Shown here: in pieces, positions 6,581 through 15,898 of the stretch
How positions within the stretch are numbered: position 1 is the stretch's first letter
Layout: every line of letters starts with the position of its first letter
From: an uncultured Prevotella sp.
GTDB lineage: Bacteria > Bacteroidota > Bacteroidia > Bacteroidales > Bacteroidaceae
Assembly: GCA_900545525.1 (NCBI GenBank)
Contig: UQZX01000038.1
Location: 1 to 23,515 of the forward strand
DNA length: 23,515 bases
Direction: 5' to 3'
The notes under the pieces: generated by a model
Databases searched by the model: none
Seen by the model: only the letters and a program-made list of their open reading frames with translations
Told to the model about the DNA's origin: nothing
Program-made: the position numbers and the translations under genes

Positions 6581-9186
6581 CTGACAAGGATTTTCGCCTT
6601 TCCCGAGACAGTGTGCAGTATGTATATGCCCGGACTGACGTTAAGCGTCATCGAGGCTGTATTATCGGTTACCTTACTTACGGCAACGCAACGTCCGTCG
6701 AGCGAATAGGCGCGGCAATCGCGTGCTGCGGCAGGCAGACCGGTTATGATGAAAGTGTTGTTGCCGTTGCGGTGCACACTGAGCTGACTGCCGTTCGTGG
6801 AGAGCGACGGTATACCGTTGGTGCTGCCATATTCCATTGCGCCCGGCATGGTCTTCTCGTTGCGGGCATTGCCAAACTGGTCTTTCGACAGTATGTCACT
6901 TGTAAGTCCGTCTCCGTTGAGGTCTAAGCCGAATATCTGTTCCACATTGCGGTTCGCCTTGGTGATTATATTGACGGCAGTTGAGCCTAAGCAGGTGCCT
7001 TTCAGGGCCACAGCAGGTGCAAAGCCCTCTTTCGTTGACAAGTTCGCTTTTATTACATCGCCGTCCTTCACAAGATCAAGCAGCGCCATAGCCTCGTCTG
7101 CCGACACGGCATACATGTCGCCCATACCTATATTATATGATATGGAACCGTTTGCCGAATAAATGTTACGTACGCTTTTTGCCGCATCTGCCACGACATC
7201 GGCATTGCCGTTTGCCGCCTCGGTCACGTTCACGGCAAAGATATTATTGACAAGGTTGGTTTCTCCGCCAGACGTGTTAATTGCCGCGCCGCCGAAGTTT
7301 GCCTTGTTAGAGCCCTTGAATGTCGCCGTGTTTGCCACAACGGTGCAATGCGCCATCTCGAGAGTTGAGTTATGGCAGTTGTGCGAACCTTTGTCCGTGA
7401 GGCTGGCACTTATTGCCGTACCGCCGTATTTCCTTGTCATGGCGGGCAGTCCGGTGGCACCTTGCAGAGAGTTGTTGGCAAAGGTACAGTTTATGAACAC
7501 GCTGCGTATATTTGCCAGTTTGCCGTCAAGTGCCACGGTGCCGTTCTTTGTACATCTGTTGTCCGTGAACGAACAGCCGTTGAACAGGTTGCGTGCACAT
7601 GTGTATTCTATGTGCGTGGGATCTGCCGCATCCGACGTGGCATATACCGCTGCGCCCGTGGGAGCGGTGTTGCCCGTGAAGAAGCAGTTGTCGAAACGCG
7701 CGTCTGCCCATGCGTTGAGCCATATTGCAGCTCCGGCATTTTTTGCCTCATTGTTCTCAAAGGTACACCCGACGGCTGTAAATCCGTTGCATGCGGCATA
7801 TACCGCGCCGCCGGTCTGGAATGCAGTATTGTTCTTAAAATGTATGCGTTCGAGGCGGATATCATTTCCAGCAAAGTGTATCGCGCCGTCCTTGTCGGCA
7901 GATTTGCCCGTCCAGCCGCTTATTTCAAGGTCTTTAAGTGTGAGGTTGAAGTATTTTGGCACTGATATGACGTTGTCCTTGCCGCTGCCGTTGAGTACCG
8001 ATACCGAATTCACTCTGGTGAACGAAGCATCGTAGCCGCCGGCTATTGTAACCGACTTGTCTATTGTCAGAGCCTCATCATAGGAGCCTTCAGCCAAGCG
8101 GATTTCATCGCCGCTCTGAGCCTTTGCCAAGGCGGCGGATATGGTTTTAAGCGGTGTCGCCGCCGTTCCGTCTCCGGCATCGCTGCCTGCGGGCGACACA
8201 TGCCATGTCATCTGTCCGCGCGGATCGCGCAAAGAGCATATCACCAGTATGGGCATGTGGTCGGAAGGCTGTGCCGGTTCGCCGTTATAATCATAATAGT
8301 CTGTAAGGATATGGCGTTCTTTGAAGTCGATGTTACGTCCGAACACATAATCAAATTCAGAGCCTTTTAATTTTGAGGGATTTGCCATGGTGGTCCACTC
8401 GGTGGCTGTCTTCTCCGTCTGACCGTTCTCCACAGGCAGGCATTCGTTTACATCCGCCGTGAGACATGCACCGTCAAGGTAGGCGGCACATCCGCGGTAA
8501 GACTTCTCATGGTCATTGCGGCGCATGTTGAAGTCGCCCACGAGCACCACCGGAAGGTTGCCGGCTATCTTTACGAGGCTGCTCGCCAACAGCCGGTTGC
8601 CGTATATTCCGTCGAGCGAAGCACCGTAGTTCATGTGGGTGACACAGTAGATGAATTCCTCGCCGGTGGCTTTGTCGCGGAATTTTATCCACCCGGCGCG
8701 GCGTTTTATGGGGTATAACTGCGGGTCCCAGCCCTGCGAACCAATCTTGCCTTCGGGCGAAAGACCAATGTATCCCTCTTCTATCTTCTCGTATTTGTCG
8801 GCTTTCCAGGCTATCAGCTTGTATTGATAGTCGTTGCCTTCGCGCTCCCACGCCACCATGTCGTAACCTTTAAGGTTGTCTTTCATGTCGTCAAGCTGGC
8901 TCTTGCCCGTGTTTTTATTCACACGCTGCGGGTCGCCGTTGTTGTATCCGGTAACTTCCTGCAAGCCGATAATGTCGAAGTCGTATTTCAAAATAAGTTC
9001 TGCCACCTTCAGATATCTGTTGTGCCAGCTCTTGAAGTTGTCGGCTTGATTGTCTTCCTTGTTCATGTATCTGATGTTGTATGTGCCGAAACGGTGCAGT
9101 TTGCCCGAAGCGGCATAAGCCTCAAAGCCACATGAAAAAAGCATGAAGAAGGCAAGAGCCAGTGATAGGGTATATTTGTTTTTCAT
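6577..9186 (-). CDS. Secreted EEP-family phosphodiesterase/nuclease fused to a beta-helix with T9SS-like tail
   Basis: An 869-residue multidomain exported protein. After a signal peptide (about 1-26) comes an endonuclease/exonuclease/phosphatase domain (about 30-318) with the metal and catalytic residues: YNIRY (Asn37), LQEV (Glu77), THMNYG (His184), GDFNMR (Asp218, Asn220), and PSDH (Asp309, His310). Such domains cleave phosphodiesters in DNA, RNA, sphingomyelin or inositol phosphates. Residues about 325-690 form a DUF1565-like right-handed parallel beta-helix, often a polysaccharide- or surface-binding fold. Next is a segment ending NARNEKTMPGAMEYG, as in choice-of-anchor Q domains. The last ~60 residues, ending GIYILHTVSGKAKILVR, resemble a T9SS sorting tail, predicting surface display or release. 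It is the first gene of the five-enzyme cluster. Confidence 0.85.
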   Translation of the reverse strand: MKNKYTLSLALAFFMLFSCGFEAYAASGKLHRFGTYNIRYMNKEDNQADNFKSWHNRYLKVAELILKYDFDIIGLQEVTGYNNGDPQRVNKNTGKSQLDDMKDNLKGYDMVAWEREGNDYQYKLIAWKADKYEKIEEGYIGLSPEGKIGSQGWDPQLYPIKRRAGWIKFRDKATGEEFIYCVTHMNYGASLDGIYGNRLLASSLVKIAGNLPVVLVGDFNMRRNDHEKSYRGCAAYLDGACLTADVNECLPVENGQTEKTATEWTTMANPSKLKGSEFDYVFGRNIDFKERHILTDYYDYNGEPAQPSDHMPILVICSLRDPRGQMTWHVSPAGSDAGDGTAATPLKTISAALAKAQSGDEIRLAEGSYDEALTIDKSVTIAGGYDASFTRVNSVSVLNGSGKDNVISVPKYFNLTLKDLEISGWTGKSADKDGAIHFAGNDIRLERIHFKNNTAFQTGGAVYAACNGFTAVGCTFENNEAKNAGAAIWLNAWADARFDNCFFTGNTAPTGAAVYATSDAADPTHIEYTCARNLFNGCSFTDNRCTKNGTVALDGKLANIRSVFINCTFANNSLQGATGLPAMTRKYGGTAISASLTDKGSHNCHNSTLEMAHCTVVANTATFKGSNKANFGGAAINTSGGETNLVNNIFAVNVTEAANGNADVVADAAKSVRNIYSANGSISYNIGMGDMYAVSADEAMALLDLVKDGDVIKANLSTKEGFAPAVALKGTCLGSTAVNIITKANRNVEQIFGLDLNGDGLTSDILSKDQFGNARNEKTMPGAMEYGSTNGIPSLSTNGSQLSVHRNGNNTFIITGLPAAARDCRAYSLDGRCVAVSKVTDNTASMTLNVSPGIYILHTVSGKAKILVR

Positions 9187-9350
9187 TCGTTATGGTTGTA
9201 TGGTCTTGTTTTTAGTAGCGGACATGGGCTTTAAAGTGCCGTTGCACCCATGTCGCGTGCAGTGATTTTAACAGCAGTGCGATTGCGCCGGATAGGCAAA
9301 AGCCAGGTCCTTGCGCCTCATATTGTAACATGTTGTGTTTCAAGGTGATA
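9187..9350 (-). promoter_or_regulatory. Upstream region of the enzyme operon with an inverted repeat
   Basis: Positions 9221-9228 (GACATGGG) and 9247-9254 (CCCATGTC) are perfect inverted repeats separated by 18 nt, with a smaller GTGC/GCAC hairpin nested inside. They lie about 35-70 nt before the first ATG of the enzyme operon, so they would be in its 5' UTR or overlap its promoter. I could not find an exact TAnnTTTG box in this segment, so the promoter itself is unassigned. The dyad may be an operator or an RNA hairpin. Confidence 0.4.
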
Positions 9351-9460
9351 CCTTTTAGGTTCTAAAAGACGGCTTTTTAGCTTCTGAAAGGCGGCATATC
9401 AGAGCCTGAAACGCCACCTTTTAGAAGCCAAAAGATATCCTTTTACAATCCTCTTACATA
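9351..9460. repeat. Five tandem 22-bp quasi-palindromic repeat units
   Basis: Units start at 9351, 9373, 9395, 9417 and 9439 with an exact 22-bp period. Unit 1 contains a perfect small dyad, CTTTTAG-GTT-CTAAAAG. Unit 2 keeps it with one mismatch; unit 4 keeps it apart from one pair that could wobble in RNA; unit 3 has changed both arms yet still pairs (TCAG-AGC-CTGA); unit 5 is decayed. The array begins ~20 nt past the stop of the beta-helix remnant and precedes the enzyme operon. I recall similar CTTTTAG/CTAAAAG arrays between genes in Prevotella-like genomes, but cannot verify that here. There are no unique spacers, so it is not CRISPR. Confidence 0.8.
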
Positions 9461-9481
9461 TCACACCCGTTTCATGGCGTA

Positions 9482-10573
9482 TTATCTTACCACTTTAACA
9501 CATTTTCCTCCTGCTGCTATGAGGTATATGCCTTTGGGATAACTGCTCAGGTCGGCGATGCTGCTCTTTGCCATGTCGGCAGTCATAATCACATGTCCGG
9601 CAATGTCGGCAACGGTTACTGTGCCCTTGCCTGTGACGCTGTAGCGTGCGTTGCCAAGACTCTTTATCATGTTGCCTTCATATGCCGCAATGTCGGCTAT
9701 AGACGTTGTGCCGCTTGTGGCGTTAACGTCGTAGGCACCGGATACGGTTGTTGCCGGACGTGTGTTGCCGCAGATGTCCTTAGTAAGGTCTATACCGAGA
9801 GCCTCAAGCGTAGGAGCCGTCTCGCTGTACTTCCATGCGGAGGCGGCGGCAGCTGCTGCATTGGTGTCTATTGCACGCAAGTCGGCAGCCGGCGCGATAT
9901 AGAGTGCGCCGTTCACGGCTGTCTTAACCTCGGGCGTACTTGAGCCAAACACTGACGCTGTTGTAGCGTTTAGCACATCGGTTTCAGCTATGTTGTAGTT
10001 CTTGCCGCTTTGGAACAGTCCGCCTATATAGTTGTATCCGCCGTCTTTAACGTTGTCGGTACCGGTACCAGCCTGCAGATAGACGCAGCCGAACTTGCTG
10101 TCATTTGCCGTGTTGTCATCCTTGTTCACCATAATGTTGCCCACCATATAGAGCGGTGTGTCTTTTGCAATGGAAGCCATCTGACCGTAAGCGTTCTTGG
10201 TGCTCACCGTATAGTAGTTGACAACCGTGTTGTAAGCCATGAACAGCGGAAGTGATGCGTCATTGCGGACGAAAGCCCCATTGTTGTTTAACTGGAAGCC
10301 GTTGCCGTCTGCCGTGCAGTTTACTATGTAGAGAGCCTCGCCCTTGAAGCCTATCATACCGCCGTGTTTGCCGTTGGAACTTGTTGCCCAGTCTGTCTTG
10401 CAAGTATTGCCCGTGAACGAGCAACCGTCAAGAACGATAACTCCGTTGCCTGCACCGCCGGTGTTGCTCTTCAAGCATACGGGGTTCTTGTCCGAATAGT
10501 TGTCTTTCCATACACAGTTCTTTACGGTCAGGTCTGCCTTGTTGACATAAAGAACACCGCCCTCTGTTGCGTG
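9482..10573 (-). pseudogene. 3' remnant of a secreted beta-helix protein with T9SS-like tail
   Basis: This frame is open from just after a TGA (10574-10576) to a stop at 9482, about 363 codons, but has no signal peptide or credible start; the first Met is at 10474, inside a beta-helix rung. The sequence begins mid-helix (GGVLYVNKADLTVKNCVW), has further rungs (VIVLDGCSFTGNT, GEALYIVNCTADGNG), then a linker and a tail ending YPKGIYLIAAGGKCVKVVR that resembles a T9SS sorting signal. It is of the same kind as the helix part of the 869-residue phosphodiesterase gene downstream. The 5' half is missing and the frame is fused out of phase to the end of SusD, so a deletion or misjoin has removed the start. 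As it stands it is unlikely to be exported. Confidence 0.75.
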
Positions 10574-12323
10574 TCAGCTTACCGCCGCTACGCTGGCGCT
10601 CTATTGAAGGAATGCCATAAAGATAGTCGCGGTTTTCGTTCCAGTTGCGTGCCGTTTCTGCACCGCCATGCTCAACGGCAAATCCGTGGTCGCCTTCCGA
10701 CAGCTTTATGTCCTTGCCTATTTCAAGGAACACGAGACCCAGTCCGCCGGGCTTTTTACCCGTGTACAGACATACGTTGGGCTTGCCGTCACCGGTCAGG
10801 TCGTATTTGCCTTCACCGGGGAAGTATATGCCATAAAAGGGCTTTTCGTATGTCTTGCCTTCTTTCCAGCGCAGTATATCGTTGTAGTGAACCAGCTCCA
10901 TCGGCAGCTCGACAAGGCGTTCGCGGCGTATTTCAAGTATTACGCCCTTGTTCCTGCCCTTGTCTACATTGGGGTATCCCCATTCCTCAGAAGCGAGCAC
11001 CTCATCGGGGCGGGCGTTGGCATCGCTCATTATCAAGTCTGGCATACCGACACGACGGCGTATAAGGTTGACCGACATGTCAAGGTCGTCCTGCGTCAAT
11101 GCCTCAATCTCCGCAAGTGCCTCGGCATAGTTGAGCATAACCTCAGCCAGCCTGAAGATGGGCAGGACGCAACGCGACGTCATGTAGGCATCATACTTCT
11201 TTTCCATTACATACTTGCAGTATTGGTATCCCGTGCCGGTATTCTTTATATCAGGCGCGCTCACCTTGGTTTCGCCAAGCTGTTTGTAGCCCGGAGTGAT
11301 GACGGTCTGCGCCATACGCGGGTCGCGGTTCCTGCATTCGTCGACAAACGAGTTCGTCTTCCAGTTGGGGTCGTCGGTATATCGCGTCCCGTCGGCATTG
11401 AGATAGAGTATCATGAAGCGTTTTGTCATGGCGCAACCACGTCCGCGTGAACTTTCATTGGCATTATTGGCACCGCCCACAACTTCGCCGAAACGTCTCA
11501 CCCATATTTCCTCTTGCGGATAGCCTTCAAGCGTGGTGAAAAGGTCCCGGTAGGGAGTGGCACTACCATTGTCAAAGAGTGAAAGCCCGCTCTCATCCAT
11601 CAGCTTGCGTGAGGCATCGGCACACGTGCGCAACAGGTCTTCGTACGGCAGGCGTTGCGCATTGAACGGGTCGCCCATGTGGTATTTGCGGAATGTTCCT
11701 TCAAACAGTGTGGCACGCGATTTCAGCGCAAGTGCTGCCCAGCGCGACACGTGATAGATGTCGCCGCCCTCAGGTATCAGCTCGAAAGCCTTGTCGCAAT
11801 CGTCTATTATATGATTGATGATAACGTCGCGTGAGTCGCGTGGCTTACACAGCAGTTCGGTCTGGTCTGAAGCCAAAGGCTCGTCATACCAAGGCACTTC
11901 GCCAAAACGTGTCAGCTTTTCGTAGTAGAACCATGCGCGGAAAAAATATGCCACTCCGTCGTACTTCTTGCGTGCCGCCTCGTCTGTACAATTTTGTGAG
12001 TGTTGCAGATAGTAGTTGATATGACGCAACATGGACCAGTTCCAACCCACATCGCTTGCCTTGCCCGGTATGGGACGGTTGCCCAGCACTTCTTCGCTGA
12101 GGACTGTGGGCACGAAAAGCTCGCCCTCTTCTTCGTACCAGCGGAACTCACCGGGCTGCGGCATAAGCCCATAGAACTGGTTGGTGTAGTATTCAAGCTC
12201 GACAGGAGTCTTGAAATACGTATCAGGACTAAGGCGGTCTTCAGGATATTCGTCCATTGACACGCAGCTTCCCATGATGAATGGAAGTGCGCATGTTATC
12301 GTTTTTATTATGATATTTTTCAT
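10428..12323 (-). pseudogene. susD-like: SusD/RagB-family outer-membrane lipoprotein with aberrant C-terminus
   Basis: SusD proteins cap a SusC channel at the cell surface and capture glycan or peptide ligands. The first ~585 residues are a normal family member: signal peptide II ending FIMGSC (Cys20) followed by an acidic SMDEYPED export signal, the SusD N-terminal helices (SPDTYFKTPVELEYYTNQFY), and C-terminal blocks FRLAEVMLNYAEALAE and DILRWKEG. The last genuine residues are about GIPSIERQRSGGKLTRN. After this, ~45 residues rich in Arg, Gln and Cys are a translation of the neighbouring beta-helix gene in the wrong frame. Only the last few native residues are lost, so the protein might still fold. 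It starts 22 nt after the SusC stop. Confidence 0.85.
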
Positions 12324-12345
12324 TGTCGTCAGGTTTTATTATGTC

Positions 12346-13992
12346 TTAGAATATCACGGATACACCGAAGGTGAATGTCTTGGAGAAGCCATAATCGTTT
12401 GCCGTATCGTCTTCTGCCACCATTGCCGTCTCGGGGTCGATGGTCTTGCAGTGCTTCCTGAAAGGCGACCACACAGCGAGGTTCTCGGCAGAGAAGTAGA
12501 CACGCAACTCCTTGAAGGTCTTTTTGAGACACGGAAGGGTATAACCTATGTTGAGGTTCTTCAGGCGGAGATAGGCAAGACTCTGCATATAGCGTGTGTT
12601 GACCTTGCCCATGGAGTTGGAACTGCGCCCCTCATAGCCGCGATAGCGCGGGAAGTATGCGTTGGGGTTGTCTTCGCTCCATACATTATTCATGAAGTCC
12701 GCAGGTATGAACGATTGGTAACAGCGACCGAAAGGTCCCCAAAACGTGTTAGCCTCAGCACCCGGATACCAGTCGCGTTTGCCTATTCCCTGGAAGAAGA
12801 TGGAGAAATCTATGCCTTTCCACTCAAACGAACCGCGGAAATTGTAGTTGTAGCGTGGAGTGGTGTTACCTATGATACGCATGTCGCCCGGATTGTCTAC
12901 AGTCTTGTCTCCGTCGGAGATAATGTTATTGCCGTCAAGGTCTACGTAGCGGACATCACCGGCATGAAGACCTCGCACGGGACCCGCATTGAGGATGTCG
13001 GAGCACACGAGCGACACATCCGGTTTGTAGGCGGTAGCCTCTTCGTCGGTGGCAAAGAGTCCGTCGATGGTGTATCCCCACAACTCACCAAGCTTTTCAC
13101 CCACATAGTGCATGCCGAGCTGGCGCCCGGGGTTGTTGAACTTGGTTATCTCTGTTGTGTGGTCGCCGATGCCCGCGCCGATGCTATACTTGAAAGGAGA
13201 ATTGAGCAGGGTGAAACTGTCGTGCCATGTGATGCCCAGTTCCCAACCTCTTGTACGCAGGTCGGCACAGTTGGAACGTGGCACTTTGGCACCGTATACA
13301 TTGGGCAGCTCGGCTCCGGAGGTGAGCATGTCCTTGGTGTCGCGTATGTACATGTCAAGACTAAGGCTCAGCCGGTTATTGAAGAAGCCGAGGTCAACAC
13401 CGGCGTTATAGGATATAACTTTCTCCCATGTGAGGTCGCCGGCAACGGGGTCGCCTTCAATCGCGTAAGGCACACGGTTTACGCCGTCAAATGTTAGCTT
13501 GTCCATTGTCCCGGTTGTGTTAAGCTTCAATATATAATCGTAATACCCTACTTGCTGATTGCCGAGCGAACCGTATGAAAACCTTATCTTTGAATTGTTC
13601 CACCAACTGCTCAAAGGCTTCCAGAATTTTTCCTCACTGATGCGCCATCCCAACGATGCTGACGGGAAAAAGCCCCACCTGTGGTCTTTGTGGAAGCGTG
13701 AACTGCCGTCATAACGTCCTGAAACCTCTAACAGGTAGCGATCGTCGTAGTCGTAGTTGAAGCGTCCGAAGTAGCCCTGTGTAACCGCGTTATTACGATT
13801 GTCGGTAAGCTCGTCGACAATACCTGTCGCTACGTTAAGCGAGTTGACGTCTTCGCTCATAAGGTCAAGCCTTACTGCCTTGAAGCGCTTTGAGTGGTAA
13901 ATCTCGGTGTTCATGCCGGCGGTAAACTTGAAATTGTGCCTGCCGAAAGATGGCGACACCGTGGTATAAAGGTTGAAGGTCTGACGTGTCAC
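12346..13992 (-). pseudogene. susC-like: SusC TonB-dependent receptor, fragment 3 (beta-barrel C-terminus)
   Basis: This 548-codon frame is the C-terminal barrel of a SusC-type receptor. It contains typical strands such as DRYLLEVSGRYDGSSRF, RWGFFPSASLGWRISEEKFW and FKELRVYFSAENLAVWSP, and ends TFTFGVSVIF with the terminal Phe used for outer-membrane insertion. Its first in-frame Met is not a true start. In-frame codons upstream read L-K-D-Q-L-T-R-T-T-E-S-V-T-R-Q, continuing the preceding fragment. Adding one C to the CCC at 14025-14027 (minus strand) restores A-P-L-K-D-Q across the join. With the two other fragments the whole gene would encode about 1,177 residues, normal for a SusC with an STN domain. 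Confidence 0.88.
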
Positions 13993-15449
13993 GCTCTCCG
14001 TAGTACGTGTAAGCTGGTCTTTAAGGGTGCCCAGTCTTCGCCGCCCATAGTCTCTATCACGCCCGGCATGTTGCTGTAAGGCACGTTCACACGGCGTCCC
14101 ATGTAGTCCATGTTACGAAAAGAGTAGGCATAGTCGCCTATTATGTTCCACCATTTGAGCGGCTTCAGTTCAAATTCGTTCTTCAGGAGGTACTCGTGTG
14201 TAACCTGGGAATTCTTGTGCTTGCCGTAGCCGAGCAATGCGTTCATACCCATACGTGCCGTTGTCGTGGTATGAGGATTGTATGCCACGAAGCTTCCGTC
14301 GGGGTTGGTTGAGGGCAGGAAAGCGAGCGCATGCTGGCAGGCATACTTGAATATGTCTGACGTGCTGTTGGTTCCGGGGTAGTCATAGTCCGACTTGAAC
14401 GTGCTCATGTTAAGCCGATATTCGAGCCACGGGGTTATGTCCACATTGAGTTTTCCGCGCAACGAATAACTTTTAAACTTGTCGTTGTTCTGTCTTATCA
14501 TACCGTCGGAGAGGTATGCACGGCCGCTGACATAATAGCTGACCTTGGACGAGCCGCCCGAAATGGAAATATTATAGTCTTGTACGGGGCGGTTCTTGCG
14601 GAAGAAGTGGTTGTACCAGTCGTAGTTGGCGAAGTATTTGTAGTATCCGCTGCGGCTGTCGGGCACTACCCACGGACGTTCAGCGGTCTCTTTGCCTTGG
14701 TCAAGCCTCATCCAAAGCTGTGCCATGTCCTGGTCGTCATAACTTGTGTAATTGCGTCCGGCATGCTCATAATAGAAAAGGTCGTTGATATATGCCGACC
14801 AAAAACCCGAGGTTATATAGTCGGTGGATACCGTCGGAGCCTGCCATCCTGCCTTGAGGTCTACGCTGACAGTAGGCTGGGCATCGCGCTTGCCCGACTT
14901 TGTTGTTACAAGAACAACTCCGGCAGAGGCTTTCGCACCGTATATGGCTGCCGCCGAGGCGTCTTTAAGAACCGAAACAGACTCAATGTCGTTGGCATTG
15001 ACGCGTGTAAGGTTCATCTCAACGCCGTCCACAAGCACGAGAGGAGAACCGCCGTTGATAGACGTGGTGCCTCGGATGTCTATTGAAGCCGATGAGTTTG
15101 GCGCACCCGAACCTATTTGTATGTTAAGTGCCGGATCGGCTCCTTGCAGCGCGGTTGCGGCGTTACCGGTAGGTCTGCCGTTCACGTCCTTGCTCTCAAT
15201 CACGCTTACCGCTCCTGTCAGGTTCACCTTCTTTTGCGAGCCGTAGCCTACCACTACCACGTCTTGCAGAACCTGCGTGTTCCCGCTCAACTGTATAGCG
15301 TATTCTTTACGGTCGTCGATTTTCATGTCACGGTTGTCGTACCCGATATAACTTACCTCCAAGAAGTCGCCTTTCTTTACACCTTTTATCTCAAAGTGTC
15401 CATCAATATCGGTCGCGGACTGGTCTTCGTGCCTTTTATACGCACCCAT
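13989..15449 (-). pseudogene. susC-like: SusC TonB-dependent receptor, fragment 2 (plug domain and first barrel strands)
   Basis: This fragment carries the rest of the carboxypeptidase-regulatory-like domain (TDIDGHFEIKG), a short VVVVGYGSQKK linker, and the plug domain with the SusC signatures LVLVDGVEMN and DIESVSVLKDASAAAIYGAK, then early barrel strands. It ends in an out-of-frame tail (TSLHVLRRA) caused by the one-base loss near 14025. Its apparent Met start is also artificial: real sequence enters from fragment 1 through another one-base loss at about 15417-15424. The plug should close the barrel lumen until TonB pulls it. Confidence 0.88.
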
Positions 15450-15877
15450 GCGCCAATCAGAGGCTCGCCCGACGTATCGGTCACGGTTCCCCTGACAGCC
15501 ATTGATGTGTTATCGTCCGCATTCTTTGCGGTCTGTGCCGGACGTGTGCTTTTGCGCTCCATTACCACCACTACATTGCCTTTTTCAAGTCTGTAAGTGA
15601 GAGGAGTTCCTTTAAACAGCCTATCGAGCGTGGCTGCTTCAGGTGCGTTTTTCACGGCAATGCTTACTTTTAAGTCAAGTCCCGGCAGCTGCTCGTTGTA
15701 TAAGAATTTAAGTGCCGATACGCGTTCTATCTCTTTAAATGCCTTTCGCATGGGCAGTGAAGAGAATGTTATTGTTATGTTGGCTGAGGCGGTTATGGCG
15801 AAAGCCAATGCTACCACTATCATCGCCGATTTCATGTTTCTGATGGATAGTGTAAACATTTTGTTGTTTCTTTTCAT
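15386..15877 (-). pseudogene. susC-like: SusC TonB-dependent receptor, fragment 1 (signal peptide and STN signalling domain)
   Basis: This 163-codon frame has the true start of the receptor. A signal peptide spans about residues 15-33 (from MKSAMIVVALAFAITASA if Met15 is used), followed by an STN domain (ITITFSSLPMRKAFKEIERV to about residue 107). STN domains sit in the periplasm and contact a FecR-type anti-sigma factor, so the receptor should report ligand binding to the sigma/FecR pair encoded just upstream. After VRGTVTDTSGEPLIGAWVRIKGTK the frame is lost (SPRPILMDTLR). Adding one base between AGT and CCGCG restores the junction to fragment 2. The start is 21 nt after the small lipoprotein gene. 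Confidence 0.87.
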
Positions 15878-15898
15878 AGTAAAAATGTTTAGGTTAGT

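Noticed and set aside
7163..8035. Plus-strand 290-codon open frame opposite the EEP/beta-helix gene
   Set aside because: Low-complexity Ala/Val/Leu-rich translation with no motif, fully inside a well-supported minus-strand gene.
9351..9460. CRISPR array
   Set aside because: Units are tandem and diverged with a 22-bp period and no unique spacers between constant repeats.
9482..10573. Beta-helix remnant as an intact small gene starting at Met 10474
   Set aside because: In-frame beta-helix rungs continue upstream of that Met and there is no signal peptide, although the tail needs export.
12211..13497. Plus-strand 428-codon open frame opposite SusC and SusD
   Set aside because: It runs antisense to clear SusC barrel and SusD sequence, has no recognisable domain, and is a mirror of their codon pattern.
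13985..15450. Programmed -1/+1 frameshifting in SusC
   Set aside because: No slippery heptamer with a following structure was seen at either site, and simple restoration of one base gives a normal family protein; two programmed events in one receptor would be exceptional.
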